DNA of 64,000 bases from Lentisphaeria bacterium UBA1732 (GTDB lineage Bacteria; Verrucomicrobiota; Lentisphaeria; Victivallales; UBA1829): positions 1-64,000 of the forward strand of contig DCIG01000084.1 of assembly GCA_002315855.1 (NCBI GenBank), read 5' to 3'. The notes under the pieces are model-generated. The model was not told where the DNA came from, did not search any database, and was given only the letters and a program-made list of their open reading frames with translations. A program made the translations under genes and the position numbers. Positions 52,000 to 61,308 of this stretch are shown here, in pieces (the first letter of the stretch is position 1; every line of letters starts with the position of its first letter).

Positions 52000-53616
52000 A
52001 TGAAAAAAATCCTGAATAAAATACGTTCTCTTCTGACTTCTTCCGAGATCCCAAGCCCAAACCGTTCGGGCTGGAAACTGACTCGCGGGGAGACCGTTGT
52101 ATGGGGCTGTTTTATCATATTGAGTTTTATCACGTTATGGTATCATGAACCATGGCGCGACGAGGCACAGGGCTTTTTGCTGGCGCGAGATTTATCGATA
52201 CCCGGCTTATTTGCCCACATGAATCACGAAAGCCAGTTTATCCTATGGTATCTTTTTTCATGGCCTTTTGTGCATCTTCTGCATTTCAATATGTTTGCGC
52301 TCAGCACTCTGCATTGGATGATTGCGTGTTTCACCGCATTTCTGATTATCCGCCATGCACCGTTCCGCCTGATTGCCCGTGCCGCGATTCTTTTTTCCAT
52401 GCCGTTTTTCTTTGAGTACACGGTCATAACGCGGCACTATCAGATTGGTATTTTTCTTCTGACGGTACTTCTGGTTTTCTGGAAGCACCGCTGCGAACGC
52501 CCCTTGACCTTTGCCGCGATTCTGGCGGTTGCCGCGTCGTCAAATCTTCCGATTTGGGGATGCCTCGGCAGTATGTGCCTCGTGATTCTGATTGAATGTA
52601 TCATCGCCCGGCGTTTCGGCTGGCGTATCTGGTGCGCCATGCTGATTTGTGCGCTTGGCTTCGGGGCGGCGGCACTGGAAATCTACAACTGGCACGGCGG
52701 TTTCGGTTCCGCGCAGATTGTTTCGGGAGCCAGTTTTTCGGTCAAAATGGAGCCGATGCGGTATTTGTATCACGCCTGCTACTTCTATGCGCAGACACTC
52801 AAACTGCCCATGCTCGGAGGTCTCATCGTTACCATCATAGCCATCGCATATTTCTCGCGCTGCTGGCGGGCACTCGTTTTTTACCTTGCGAATACGCTTT
52901 ATGTGTTCGCCCTCATGTATTACGGGCAGTTTCATTCCATGCGGCACGTGGGTTTTTTTCTGGTCGGAGCCGTGGTCGCCTGCTGGCTGGAATCGCTGGA
53001 ACGTATTGAGCGGCGTTCTTCCGGCATGTGCAAGCCTGAAACACGTCTGCGCCGTCTGATCAGCCGTACAGCGTGGTGCATGGCGGCTCTGATTTTTGCC
53101 GAAGAAATCATCCTTTCCGTGCTGTTTATGGTCAGCGAGATACTATATCCGTTTTCTCATGGACGTGCCACGGCGGAATTTATCAGGAAACGCTATCCGG
53201 AAGGCGTTTTGGTCTGCTGCTACACAGCACGTCAGACTGTTTCCGTGCTCGCCTATTTGGACAATCAGTCCTATATTTTTGACCGCAGTGAAATGGGGTC
53301 TTTCTCGAAATGGGGCAAGGTAAAACCGAAAAATATGATGATGCTCAGCGATGAAATATTCAAAATACTTCCTCCCGAATCCATGGCTGTGCTGGCGGTT
53401 TTCTCAGGCAATGAACATCCAAATAATGCGCCTCCGAATTACTATCTGCGATACTTCTCCGGCAATGAGGAGAAGCCTCTGTGGAGTCCTTACGGAGAAA
53501 CATTCTACATCTATGAGATTTTCCGTCCGAGTTATTTGGGAATCGATATATCCAATGTACAGCGAAGTACTTTTGATTTTCACACAATGCGTTTCCCCAC
53601 AGCGAGTCCGTGGTAA
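52000..53616 (+). CDS. Multi-pass membrane protein, GT-C-like glycosyltransferase
   Basis: A 538-residue integral membrane protein with about ten helices. After the first helix comes YHEPWRDEAQGFLLARDLS. An acidic DE pair in the first outer loop is the catalytic hallmark of GT-C enzymes such as ArnT and protein mannosyltransferases, which use lipid-linked sugars. SRTxHYQxG-like VITRHYQIGIF is also reminiscent of that fold. The soluble C-terminal part is about 150 residues. A role in modifying lipid A or surface glycans is inferred. Confidence 0.65.
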   Translation: MKKILNKIRSLLTSSEIPSPNRSGWKLTRGETVVWGCFIILSFITLWYHEPWRDEAQGFLLARDLSIPGLFAHMNHESQFILWYLFSWPFVHLLHFNMFALSTLHWMIACFTAFLIIRHAPFRLIARAAILFSMPFFFEYTVITRHYQIGIFLLTVLLVFWKHRCERPLTFAAILAVAASSNLPIWGCLGSMCLVILIECIIARRFGWRIWCAMLICALGFGAAALEIYNWHGGFGSAQIVSGASFSVKMEPMRYLYHACYFYAQTLKLPMLGGLIVTIIAIAYFSRCWRALVFYLANTLYVFALMYYGQFHSMRHVGFFLVGAVVACWLESLERIERRSSGMCKPETRLRRLISRTAWCMAALIFAEEIILSVLFMVSEILYPFSHGRATAEFIRKRYPEGVLVCCYTARQTVSVLAYLDNQSYIFDRSEMGSFSKWGKVKPKNMMMLSDEIFKILPPESMAVLAVFSGNEHPNNAPPNYYLRYFSGNEEKPLWSPYGETFYIYEIFRPSYLGIDISNVQRSTFDFHTMRFPTASPW

Positions 53617-53780
53617 TATTTTTGATATTATCCATCGTTTTTTTCAAACTCTTATGCAAAAACTCCTGAATTGATTCAGATTCGTTCGATTCAGGCGTTT
53701 CCTGCTGTGCAGAGGAATGAAAGATTCATGAAAATAAATGCTGTCACTCTGTTTTTTCGATTATCCTCTGCTGCGTGATT

Positions 53781-54047
53781 TCATTTTTGAATGCGGTTCT
53801 GAAATGCGTTCAGAAATTGCATCCGGCTTTCTTCATTCCCGATTTCTTTTCTTGACAAGTTAATGATATGCAGGAAGTAATCCCTGATTTTTTTCAGAAA
53901 CAGGCCTTTCGGCGTGAGAGAAAGATAGGTCTGATGTTTGTTTTTGCAGGGGATTCTGCGCACGATAATGTCATCGTGTTCCAGCGCATCCACAGTTTGC
54001 GAAAGCGTAGCGGTTTCCATCGGGAAACATTGAATGATGGACTTCAT
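53781..54047 (-). pseudogene. N-terminally truncated MarR-like regulator
   Basis: Eighty-eight residues match the middle and end of a MarR helix-turn-helix protein: METATLSQTVDALEHDDIIVRR, then KHQTYLSLTPKG and a C-terminal helix. The reading frame continues upstream of the ATG for about 23 codons (LLNPLRFITRKKEIS) without a start and meets a stop near 54109. The first dimer helix is missing. It looks like a decayed regulator gene; a short functional form is possible. Confidence 0.55.
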
Positions 54048-54180
54048 ACTGATTTCTTTTTTCCTTGTGATAAAGCGGAGTGGATTCAGGAGCTTTGAAA
54101 ACAGTGTTTAATGCCGCATTGCTTTGAGCGAAAGTCAACATGATCGGGGATAAAATTTTTACATGAATGCCAGATTTTTC

Positions 54181-54208
54181 TTGATTTTTTTCTGTTTTGC
54201 TGTATAGT
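54181..54208 (+). promoter_or_regulatory. Promoter of two-component operon
   Basis: TTGATT, 16 bp, TATAGT. Confidence 0.55.
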
Positions 54209-54300
54209 AAATGAGACAAAACGTCGCAACTGTTGAATTTATTTCATACGGAAATAAACGAAAGAGTCAGAATTTCAACAATGGCTCACGAGGCATTTTT

Positions 54301-55491
54301 ATGAATCCCAAGAAAATCAAGGAACGTGTCATTGGTCGAATCAATGAACTGGATTCGGTCAACTTGCATAATTTTGTGCAGATGCTGTCCAAAGAGCATG
54401 GCTTTCTGGATTCCCTGTTCAACAGCATCCACGAAGCTGTTCTTCTGGTTTCAGCCAGCCATACCATCCTGTATCACAATGCCGCCGCAAAAAAAATGCT
54501 GGGACTGCCCGACAATTTCCAGACCATTCAGGTTGAACGGCTCCTGCCCGGAATGAACTGGAATCTTCTGCTCAATCACGCCGATACGGGACGCAACCGC
54601 ACCATGCGGCAGGAGCTTGAGCTGAACTACCCGAAACGCCGTATTGTGGATATGTATGCGCTACCTGTGGAGCGGGTCGATGCGCCTTATGCTTTGATTC
54701 TCAATGATATTACCGATACGCTTGACCGGGCCGAGGGCGAGGCGGAACAGGAACGCGGCAAAATTGTTTCGATGCTGGCGGCCGAGGTGGCGCATGAAAT
54801 CGGGAATCCCTTGAACAGCCTGTATCTGCATCTTCAGTTTCTCCAGCGGGAAATGAAGCGGGATGACTTTGACAAAGAGGAAGTGATCGACGAACTCCAA
54901 TCTGCGCGCAGCGAGGTGGAACGTCTGGATTCGATTATCAATCAGTTTCTGAAGGCTCTTCGTCCGGGGAAACCGGTTTTTGAGCCGGTCGATTTGAAAG
55001 CCATCGTATTGGAGTCCCTGAAATTCATGCAGCGAGAAATCGAAGACCGTAAAATACAGCTTGGTTTTTACTGGGAGGAGAATGTACCGCGCATTGACGG
55101 CGATTCGAACCAGCTGAAGCAGGCATTCTACAATCTCGTCAAAAATGCCATGCAGGCAATGACCAGCGGCGGTGAACTGAAAATTCACTGCACGGCAGAC
55201 GATTCCTTCGTCATGCTGTCCGTGTCGGACAGCGGCTGCGGCATCAACCGCGAGAATATGCAGAAAATATTCAATCCGTTCTTCACCACCAAAACGAAGG
55301 GGACGGGGTTAGGGCTGATGATTGTGGAGCGCATCATCCGCGATCACGGCGGCAGTCTGACCATCGACAGCCGCGAAAATGAGGGAACCACGTTTATCAT
55401 CAGTCTCCCGCGCCGCTATCGCTTTGTACGCGGCTTGCCTCCGCCTGAGGATAATCCCGCAATCACTTCTGCTGAGGACGAAACAAAATGA
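54301..55491 (+). CDS. Cytosolic PAS histidine kinase, NtrB-like
   Basis: A 396-residue sensor kinase without membrane helices. A PAS domain (residues 40-150, LFNSIHEAVLLVSASHTILYHN) precedes the dimerisation domain with phospho-acceptor His165 in EVAHEIGNPLNS. The ATPase domain shows NLVKNAMQAM, DSGCGI, FFTTKTKGTGLGL. This layout is like NtrB/AtoS-type kinases for sigma-54 activators. GAGG lies upstream of the start at 54301. It overlaps the regulator gene by four bases. Confidence 0.92.
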   Translation: MNPKKIKERVIGRINELDSVNLHNFVQMLSKEHGFLDSLFNSIHEAVLLVSASHTILYHNAAAKKMLGLPDNFQTIQVERLLPGMNWNLLLNHADTGRNRTMRQELELNYPKRRIVDMYALPVERVDAPYALILNDITDTLDRAEGEAEQERGKIVSMLAAEVAHEIGNPLNSLYLHLQFLQREMKRDDFDKEEVIDELQSARSEVERLDSIINQFLKALRPGKPVFEPVDLKAIVLESLKFMQREIEDRKIQLGFYWEENVPRIDGDSNQLKQAFYNLVKNAMQAMTSGGELKIHCTADDSFVMLSVSDSGCGINRENMQKIFNPFFTTKTKGTGLGLMIVERIIRDHGGSLTIDSRENEGTTFIISLPRRYRFVRGLPPPEDNPAITSAEDETK

Positions 55492-56864
55492 CCATAAACA
55501 ACAAAAAAAATCAGGAAAAACCATCCCTGCTGATTGTCGATGACGAACGCGGCGTTCGCGATACCATGACGAAATTTCTGCGTTCCGACTACAATGTTAC
55601 TGTGGCGGAAGACGGGCAGATCGGTTTGAATCTGCTCGACCGCTATCAATATGACGTTGTCCTGACCGACATCCGTATGCCGGGTGCAGGCGGCTTTGAT
55701 ATTCTGAAGAAAACATTGAGTTTGCCCGATCCGCCCCCCTGCATTCTTTTCACGGCTTACGGGTCGATTGAGACGGCCGTGGAGGCAATGCGCAGCGGGG
55801 CATTTGATTTCGTAACAAAACCGGTCGATTTCGATCAGCTGGAACTCCGTTTGAAACGCGCGCTGGAGAATCGCCGCATCGTACAGGAAAATAAAGAGCT
55901 GAAACGGCAGCTGAAAGACATCCGCAAGGCACCCTCCATCCTTGGGGAATCTCCGGCCATACGCAGGATTATGGAGACAGTGGAGCAGGTCGCCTCCACG
56001 CGTGCCAGTGTCCTGATCGAGGGTGAAAGCGGGACGGGAAAGGAGCTTGTCGCCCGTGCCATTCACGAATACAGCGGACGGCAAGGGGATTTTGTTGCGG
56101 TTCATTGTGCCGCACTGCCGGAGTCATTGTTTGAAAGCGAACTTTTCGGGCATGAGGCCGGAGCCTTTACCGGAGCCGTGGAACGCAGGAAGGGACGTTT
56201 TGAGCTGGCAGACGGGGGAACGCTCTTTCTTGATGAAATCGGCGAAGTTCCTCCGTCCATTCAGGTAAAACTTCTTCGCGTGCTGGAAACCCGATCTTTT
56301 GAGCGAGTGGGCGGTGCCGAGACACTGAATGCGGATGTCCGTATTGTTTCCGCCACCAACCGGAATCTGGAAGAAATGGCTGCCGCAGGCACATTCCGCG
56401 AGGATTTGTATTACCGCCTGAATGTCGTGCGCATCCAGATGCCTCCGCTGCGTGAACGTCCCGGCGATATTCCGATTCTTGTGCGCTATTTTCTTTCGAC
56501 CTTTGCCGCCGAGAACGGCAAAGAGAATATGACAATCACCGAACCCGCCATGGCTGCACTTTGTGCCGCCCGCTGGCCCGGCAACATCCGCGAACTCCGC
56601 AATTGTGTGGAGAATATGGTCGTTCTGAGCCGCACCGGAGAAATCGGGCTGGAAAATGTGCCGGGAAATGTCCGCGAAGTTTCCAATCCGGGCATTGTCA
56701 AAAATATGCTGTCTTCTCCCTCATGCGATTTGGAGAGCAACGAACGCGTTCTGATTGAACGGGCACTGAATGAATGCGGCGGCAACCGCAGCCGTGCAGC
56801 GGAAAAACTTGGCATCAGCCGCCGCACTCTGCACCGGAAACTGAATCTTTATCACATCCAATAG
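55488..56864 (+). CDS. NtrC-family sigma-54 activator
   Basis: A 458-residue response regulator. The receiver domain has VDDE and phospho-acceptor Asp61 (LTDIRMPG). The AAA+ domain has Walker A GESGTGKE near residue 179, GAFTGA at 225-230 (the loop that touches sigma-54), and Walker [13 protein letters not shown] Fis-type helix-turn-helix closes it ([20 protein letters not shown]). All key residues are intact, so it should open -24/-12 promoters. The sigma-54 promoter at 39.4 kb is a candidate target. Confidence 0.94.
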   Translation: MTINNKKNQEKPSLLIVDDERGVRDTMTKFLRSDYNVTVAEDGQIGLNLLDRYQYDVVLTDIRMPGAGGFDILKKTLSLPDPPPCILFTAYGSIETAVEAMRSGAFDFVTKPVDFDQLELRLKRALENRRIVQENKELKRQLKDIRKAPSILGESPAIRRIMETVEQVASTRASVLIEGESGTGKELVARAIHEYSGRQGDFVAVHCAALPESLFESELFGHEAGAFTGAVERRKGRFELADGGTLFLDEIGEVPPSIQVKLLRVLETRSFERVGGAETLNADVRIVSATNRNLEEMAAAGTFREDLYYRLNVVRIQMPPLRERPGDIPILVRYFLSTFAAENGKENMTITEPAMAALCAARWPGNIRELRNCVENMVVLSRTGEIGLENVPGNVREVSNPGIVKNMLSSPSCDLESNERVLIERALNECGGNRSRAAEKLGISRRTLHRKLNLYHIQ

Positions 56865-56934
56865 AAGCTGAGTTCAAACGCGGCTGTGCCGTTTCCTTTG
56901 ATTCAGCTGTCTCAACAAACAGGAGAAGCACACT

Positions 56935-57444
56935 ATGAAAAATTGTCTTTTCTGCAAAATCATCGCCGGCGAAGTCCCCTCCGCCAAACTCTATGAAGAC
57001 GACCTCGTCTACGCATTTTTGGACTTGTTCCCCATCAATTACGGTCATGTACTGGTTATTCCCAAGGAACATCACACCAGTGCGGCGACTATCCCCGAAG
57101 CCACGGCAGGACGCATGTTTCTGGTCGCTGCCCGTGTCGGTGCGGCAATGCGTCATGCTCTGGATGCAGACGGTTTCAATTTCCATCTTTCCGATGGCAC
57201 GACAGCCGGTCAAGTTGTAATGCACGCTCATTTGCACGTCATTCCGCGCTGGAGTGATGACAATTTCCATTGGAACTGGCGTCAGCTGAAGTATGACCCC
57301 ATGTCGAAACAGGCGGAATACTGTGAAAAGCTGAAAGCGCGTTTCAAACTTGAACGCGATGCAGCGGAACTTGCCTTGAATGAGGAAGAATGCGATCCTG
57401 AATACAAATCACCCCTCGGCAAAGAAGAAAATCACGGCGGCTGA
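56935..57444 (+). CDS. HIT-family hydrolase
   Basis: A 169-residue histidine-triad protein. CLFCKIIAGEVPSAKLYEDD opens it, and the triad is HAHLHVIPRW in place of the usual HxHxHxx. Bacterial HIT proteins hydrolyse nucleoside phosphoramidates or dinucleotides. A C-terminal extension of about 50 charged residues goes beyond HinT length, nearer to the longer Hit subfamily. Confidence 0.92.
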   Translation: MKNCLFCKIIAGEVPSAKLYEDDLVYAFLDLFPINYGHVLVIPKEHHTSAATIPEATAGRMFLVAARVGAAMRHALDADGFNFHLSDGTTAGQVVMHAHLHVIPRWSDDNFHWNWRQLKYDPMSKQAEYCEKLKARFKLERDAAELALNEEECDPEYKSPLGKEENHGG

Positions 57445-57496
57445 TTTTTCAGGGGCTTCATATCAATAACAGAGATATGATTCGCCTTTTTTCATG

Positions 57497-57549
57497 CAAA
57501 ACGGACCTGAATTTCATAAGAATCCAAGTCCGTTTTTTTGTCTCTGTTT
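57497..57549. terminator. Terminator after HIT gene, first hairpin
   Basis: AAAACGGAC pairs with GTCCGTTTT and runs into T. The same stem recurs 50 bases later. Confidence 0.75.
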
Positions 57550-57568
57550 CTGAAAAGCAAAACGGACC

Positions 57569-57606
57569 CGGGTGATTCAATCCGAGTCCGTTTTTTCGGG
57601 GTGTCT
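57569..57606. terminator. Second hairpin, shared by the minus-strand gene
   Basis: AAAACGGAC...GTCCGTTTTTT. The two near-copies sit between convergent genes. A on the left and T on the right allow both directions. Confidence 0.75.
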
Positions 57607-57616
57607 GCCTGCCGTA

Positions 57617-58693
57617 TTACTGCTTCGGCATCAGAATCTGCGGAACAGGTACCTGAACTTTTTCTTCCTGATAGAAGTTCATATATTGAGCAAATACCAG
57701 ATAGGTCAGGGCAATGACGGCAATCAGCGTCAGGCAGAAGCAAACAAGGAAGAACGCATTCGGTTCATCCGACTTGGTAACTTTGCTGACCTTCGGCAAT
57801 TTCGCTTTCTTACCGGCATCATTCTTAATCGGCTTGGCATCGGGAGCGGCTTTAACCGGAGCTGCTTCGGGAGCTTTTTCTGCTGCTTCGGGAGCTTTTT
57901 CTGTTTCCGCCGCGGCAGGTTCAGCCGTTTCTTCCGGCTTTTGTTCTCCCGGAGCTTCCTTCGGAATATTCAGTCCGGGAATCCCGTGAAATTCTTCCTG
58001 CCTGGGGTCTTTCTTCTTAATCATGATGCGGCTGTGCGTGCCGGCATCTTCTGCTGTGCCGTTTTCTTCGGGCTTCTTGACCTGAATGGTCGGAGAAGAA
58101 GGTTCGGGTTTCTTAATCTGAATCGTCTGCGCAGAGGGATTCGGTTTATTAATCTGAATGGTCGGGGAGGAGGATTCCGGCTTCTTGATCTGAATGGTCG
58201 GAGAGGAGGATTCAGGTTTCTTGATCTGGATGGTCGGAGAGGAGGATTCAGGTTTCTTGATTTGGATGGTCGGTGCAGAGGATTCCTGCGGAACACCTGT
58301 TTCCGTCTGTTCGTTTTTCTGTGCCGCTGCGGAAGATACCGGAGGACGGAGTCGGATGGTCTGCTTCACACCCGGAATATGGGATGATGCCGGAGCGGAA
58401 ATCGGAATTGCAGAAGCCTTTTCCGCTTCTTCTGCTGACGGAGCAGGTTCTGCGGGGGGAGGTGTCATTGTCTTCAACTTAATCGTGCCCATTGTGGATG
58501 GCTTCACGGCATCGCCTGCCGCGGCTTCCGCATTGGGAGACGCAATCGGTTTCAGCTTAATGGTTCCCATCGAAGCGGGTTTCACCGCTTCGGGTGCAGC
58601 CGGAGCGGCTTCAGGACGTGTAATCGGTTTCAGCTTGAGAGTCGGTTTCTGAGTAGCTTCTGCCGCTTCGTTCGATGTATTCATGTCGGTCAT
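57617..58693 (-). CDS. Tail-anchored protein with SSPTIQIKKPE repeats
   Basis: A 358-residue protein not recognised. The first 290 residues are Pro/Ala/Lys-rich and built of repeats: MGTIKLKPI-type near the N-terminus and about seven 11-residue SSPTIQIKKPE units near 130-210. One membrane helix lies near the C-terminus (AFFLVCFCLTLIAVIALTYLVFAQ), leaving a 20-residue tail. The likely topology is a large cytosolic disordered region with a tail anchor. AAGGA precedes the start at 58693. The TIKLK/TIQIKK motifs may be docking sites for a partner. The function is unknown. Confidence 0.7.
   Translation of the reverse strand: MTDMNTSNEAAEATQKPTLKLKPITRPEAAPAAPEAVKPASMGTIKLKPIASPNAEAAAGDAVKPSTMGTIKLKTMTPPPAEPAPSAEEAEKASAIPISAPASSHIPGVKQTIRLRPPVSSAAAQKNEQTETGVPQESSAPTIQIKKPESSSPTIQIKKPESSSPTIQIKKPESSSPTIQINKPNPSAQTIQIKKPEPSSPTIQVKKPEENGTAEDAGTHSRIMIKKKDPRQEEFHGIPGLNIPKEAPGEQKPEETAEPAAAETEKAPEAAEKAPEAAPVKAAPDAKPIKNDAGKKAKLPKVSKVTKSDEPNAFFLVCFCLTLIAVIALTYLVFAQYMNFYQEEKVQVPVPQILMPKQ
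58072..58275 (-). repeat. 33-bp tandem coding repeats
   Basis: About six near-identical 33-bp units encode SSPTIQIKKPE on the minus strand. The middle ones differ by one or two bases, so the array is likely to vary in number between strains. Confidence 0.85.
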
Positions 58694-58781
58694 GACATCG
58701 TTCCTTCTATGGATCGTAGGTTCAACTGAAAGACTGCGGAAGAATCGCATTCAATCAGCCATTTGTTTACATATTTTTACA

Positions 58782-58810
58782 AATATACCACAATATAAAA
58801 GGAAAGGCAA
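58782..58810 (-). promoter_or_regulatory. Promoter of repeat-rich membrane protein
   Basis: On the minus strand TTGCCT, 17 bp, TATATT. Confidence 0.55.
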
Positions 58811-58913
58811 ATCGAAAAAGCGTTTTTTCTTGAAAAAAGACGAAAAAAACATGATTTCAGCAATTTTGATGCACCTGCCATAATGAAGATGAGGCATTTT
58901 GATGAGGAAAAGA

Positions 58914-58941
58914 TTGAAAAAAACAAACTCTGTGTTATATT
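58914..58941 (+). promoter_or_regulatory. Promoter of MscS-like gene
   Basis: TTGAAA, 16 bp, TATATT, with GTGT before the -10. The leader is about 165 bases. Confidence 0.6.
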
Positions 58942-59043
58942 ACGATTGGAGTACCGGGTTATTGTTTCATAAATTAATATGATTCTGCTTTCCCCGTTTT
59001 GCAAAGATACGAAACATGCTTGGTTTTTCAGTTTCATTTTTGA

Positions 59044-59072
59044 GAGCTGACAATGTCTTTTGAAATCAGCTC
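59044..59072. repeat. Minimal relic of inverted-repeat element
   Basis: GAGCTGA...TCTTTTGAAATCAGCTC is the right end plus seven bases of the left end, a hairpin in the MscS leader. Confidence 0.6.
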
Positions 59073-59114
59073 TTGAGAATATTGGAATCCATCACAACCT
59101 AAAGGATTAAAACA

Positions 59115-60458
59115 ATGTTTTTTTCAAAACTGCTTCAAAGTGAAGATACTGCGGATTGGATCAAACAGACTTTTTCCAGTTTTTCTTCCTATCCCTATCT
59201 TGTCGATATTATCGTCCTTTTGCTGGCATTTGCAATCGGAGCGGTTCTTTCACTGCTGCTCTTTTTCCTGCTGCACCGCATTCTGCTGAGGTTCTATCGC
59301 CGGCACTGTGAAATGAGTCCTGAACTTTTGCAGTGCATCCGCAAAATGATTTTTTCATTTGTGAGCTGTCTGCCGATTCTTTCGGTCGTGTATAATGTAT
59401 GGGTTGACGGTGTTCACGAGTGGATTGTGATCCTGATTCTGAAACTGATGGAGGGAATGCTGATTTTTTGTCTGACGCTGGCTCTGACTTATGGCATACG
59501 GTCATTCGGTTTGTGGTACAAACAGCAGAAGAACTCAGAACAGCGTCCTATAGACGGCTTACTGACGATTTCCATCTTATTCGTATGGGCAGGAGCCATC
59601 ATTGTATTTGTTTCTTTCATGCTGAACAGAAGCCCGATTTATCTTCTTTCCGGGCTGGGAGCAATTGCAGGCATCCTGCTTCTGCTTTGCCAGCAAACCC
59701 TCCTTTCTCTGGTTGCCAGTGTTCAAGTGAATGCCGATCATCTGGTCGAAATCGGCGACTGGATTTCGATGGAGTCCAACTGTGTTGACGGAGTGGTTGA
59801 AGAGATCACACTGCATACCGTGAAGGTCCGCAACTGGGATATGACGCTGGTCTGTCTGCCTGTCTGCGATTTGGTCAACAAGCCTTTCGTCAATTATACT
59901 GCAATGGAGAAAAAAGGCGGTCGACGCATTAAAACTTCTATCTTGATCGATCAGCGAAGCATCCGTTTCCTGAACAAGAAAGAGGTTGGTACGCTCAAAG
60001 GCTTTGACATTTTGAAAAAATATCTTGACGGAAAGGAGGAGGAAATCACCAATTATAACAGCGGACGCTCGCAGTTCAATACCCGGCACCTGACCAATCT
60101 GGGCACATTTCGCATTTATGCACAGTATTTTCTGTCGCACAATCCGAATATTCGTACCGATTTGCCGCTGGTAGTTCGTGAACTTGAGCCATCCAGCTCC
60201 GGTGTTCCGCTGGAAATCTATTGTTTTACCAAGGAGACTTCGTGGATTCCCTATGAGAAAGTTCAATCGGACATTATGGAACATTTGCTGGCCGTACTGC
60301 CGAATTTCCGCTTGCGCGTATTCCAGTATTGCAGCGATATTCAGCAAAAAATCGGGAATCAGGTTGATGTCGTGGGCGGTGCGTTCCGTTTCGACCAATT
60401 AATCAGCCCTGATGTGAATGAGTCGTCTGCGGGCGGTTTCGTTGCGTCGGGGCAATGA
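59115..60458 (+). CDS. MscS-family mechanosensitive channel, YbdG-like
   Basis: A 447-residue channel protein with five N-terminal helices. The pore helix and beta domain follow: LSGLGAIAGILLLLCQQTLLSLVASVQV, then VEIGDWISMESNCVDGVVEEITLHTVKVRNWD. It has the extended C-terminal domain and long linker typical of YbdG/MscM rather than small MscS. It opens under membrane tension to release solutes on osmotic downshock. Confidence 0.9.
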   Translation: MFFSKLLQSEDTADWIKQTFSSFSSYPYLVDIIVLLLAFAIGAVLSLLLFFLLHRILLRFYRRHCEMSPELLQCIRKMIFSFVSCLPILSVVYNVWVDGVHEWIVILILKLMEGMLIFCLTLALTYGIRSFGLWYKQQKNSEQRPIDGLLTISILFVWAGAIIVFVSFMLNRSPIYLLSGLGAIAGILLLLCQQTLLSLVASVQVNADHLVEIGDWISMESNCVDGVVEEITLHTVKVRNWDMTLVCLPVCDLVNKPFVNYTAMEKKGGRRIKTSILIDQRSIRFLNKKEVGTLKGFDILKKYLDGKEEEITNYNSGRSQFNTRHLTNLGTFRIYAQYFLSHNPNIRTDLPLVVRELEPSSSGVPLEIYCFTKETSWIPYEKVQSDIMEHLLAVLPNFRLRVFQYCSDIQQKIGNQVDVVGGAFRFDQLISPDVNESSAGGFVASGQ

Positions 60459-60642
60459 GTTACAGGCTTCTCTCTCCATTGCCTCTTTATGCCTGTGCAA
60501 AAGTCCGGTTTTCGTACTTTCCCGAAGGGGACGGAGGTTTGATGACATCTCTTCGGAGATATGGGGGACTTGTTTTTCCGTCAGCCGCGTGTCAATGGAG
60601 ATTCTTTGAGATGGAAAAAAACTCTCTTTCTTCATTTTCGCC

Positions 60643-60671
60643 TTGACTTTTTCCTTATTCAGCTGTATTTT
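60643..60671 (+). promoter_or_regulatory. Promoter of secreted protein and ABC operon
   Basis: TTGACT, 17 bp, TATTTT. Confidence 0.6.
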
Positions 60672-60720
60672 TATTAAAATAAACTAATTTCAAAACTGAA
60701 AAACAACAGGAGGAACCCCC

Positions 60721-61302
60721 GTGAAACATCTGCGAACTTTATCTGCCGTCTGCATCGGTCTTTTTCTTTTTTTCAATGCGGCTTCAGCTCATGCGCAGTG
60801 GGTTGACAAACTTACGCTTTACGTTCCGAACCGCGTCCTTGATTTGATGGATGCCTTTACACTGAATATCGGTCTCGGTCCCACGGCTCATGCCGAACTT
60901 CGCGCAACGCGAGCTGTTCAAATCGGCGGCGGCGTTTCATGGACGTTCCGCGGCGAAAAAGATTTTAACCGCCAGTATGGTTTTGCGCTTCAGAACGGAG
61001 CATTCGGCTATCTTTCACCCCTCGTTTACGAAGATTTGGATCGTCGTCCCGCCTATCTGCTTGCCAAGGATTTCTGGCTGAAAACCGATGGTATCCTTGA
61101 CCCGAAAGACCCTGTCTATGACCCGCACACGGGAGCAATTGACTTCTGGGAAATCGGCGGGTCTCTCGGTGCCGCCGTCATTGAGGCGGATGTCTCCATT
61201 CACCCCATCGAAATCGCGGATGCGCTTCTGGGATTTTTCTTCATTGACCTTCGCGGCGATGATCTGACCTTTGAAAGTTTCACTACCTCAAAATCCAAGT
61301 AA
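60721..61302 (+). CDS. Secreted protein of unknown function
   Basis: A 193-residue protein starting at GTG after a strong AGGAGG. A signal peptide (TLSAVCIGLFLFFNAASAHA) is cleaved near residue 25. The mature part contains VDKLTLYVPNRVLDLMDAFT and GLGPTAHAELRATRAVQIGGGV. I recall similar short outer-envelope proteins of unknown role in Gram-negatives but cannot name the family. It ends six bases before the ABC ATPase gene and may therefore be co-expressed with the importer. Confidence 0.75.
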   Translation: MKHLRTLSAVCIGLFLFFNAASAHAQWVDKLTLYVPNRVLDLMDAFTLNIGLGPTAHAELRATRAVQIGGGVSWTFRGEKDFNRQYGFALQNGAFGYLSPLVYEDLDRRPAYLLAKDFWLKTDGILDPKDPVYDPHTGAIDFWEIGGSLGAAVIEADVSIHPIEIADALLGFFFIDLRGDDLTFESFTTSKSK

Positions 61303-61308
61303 TTTCCC

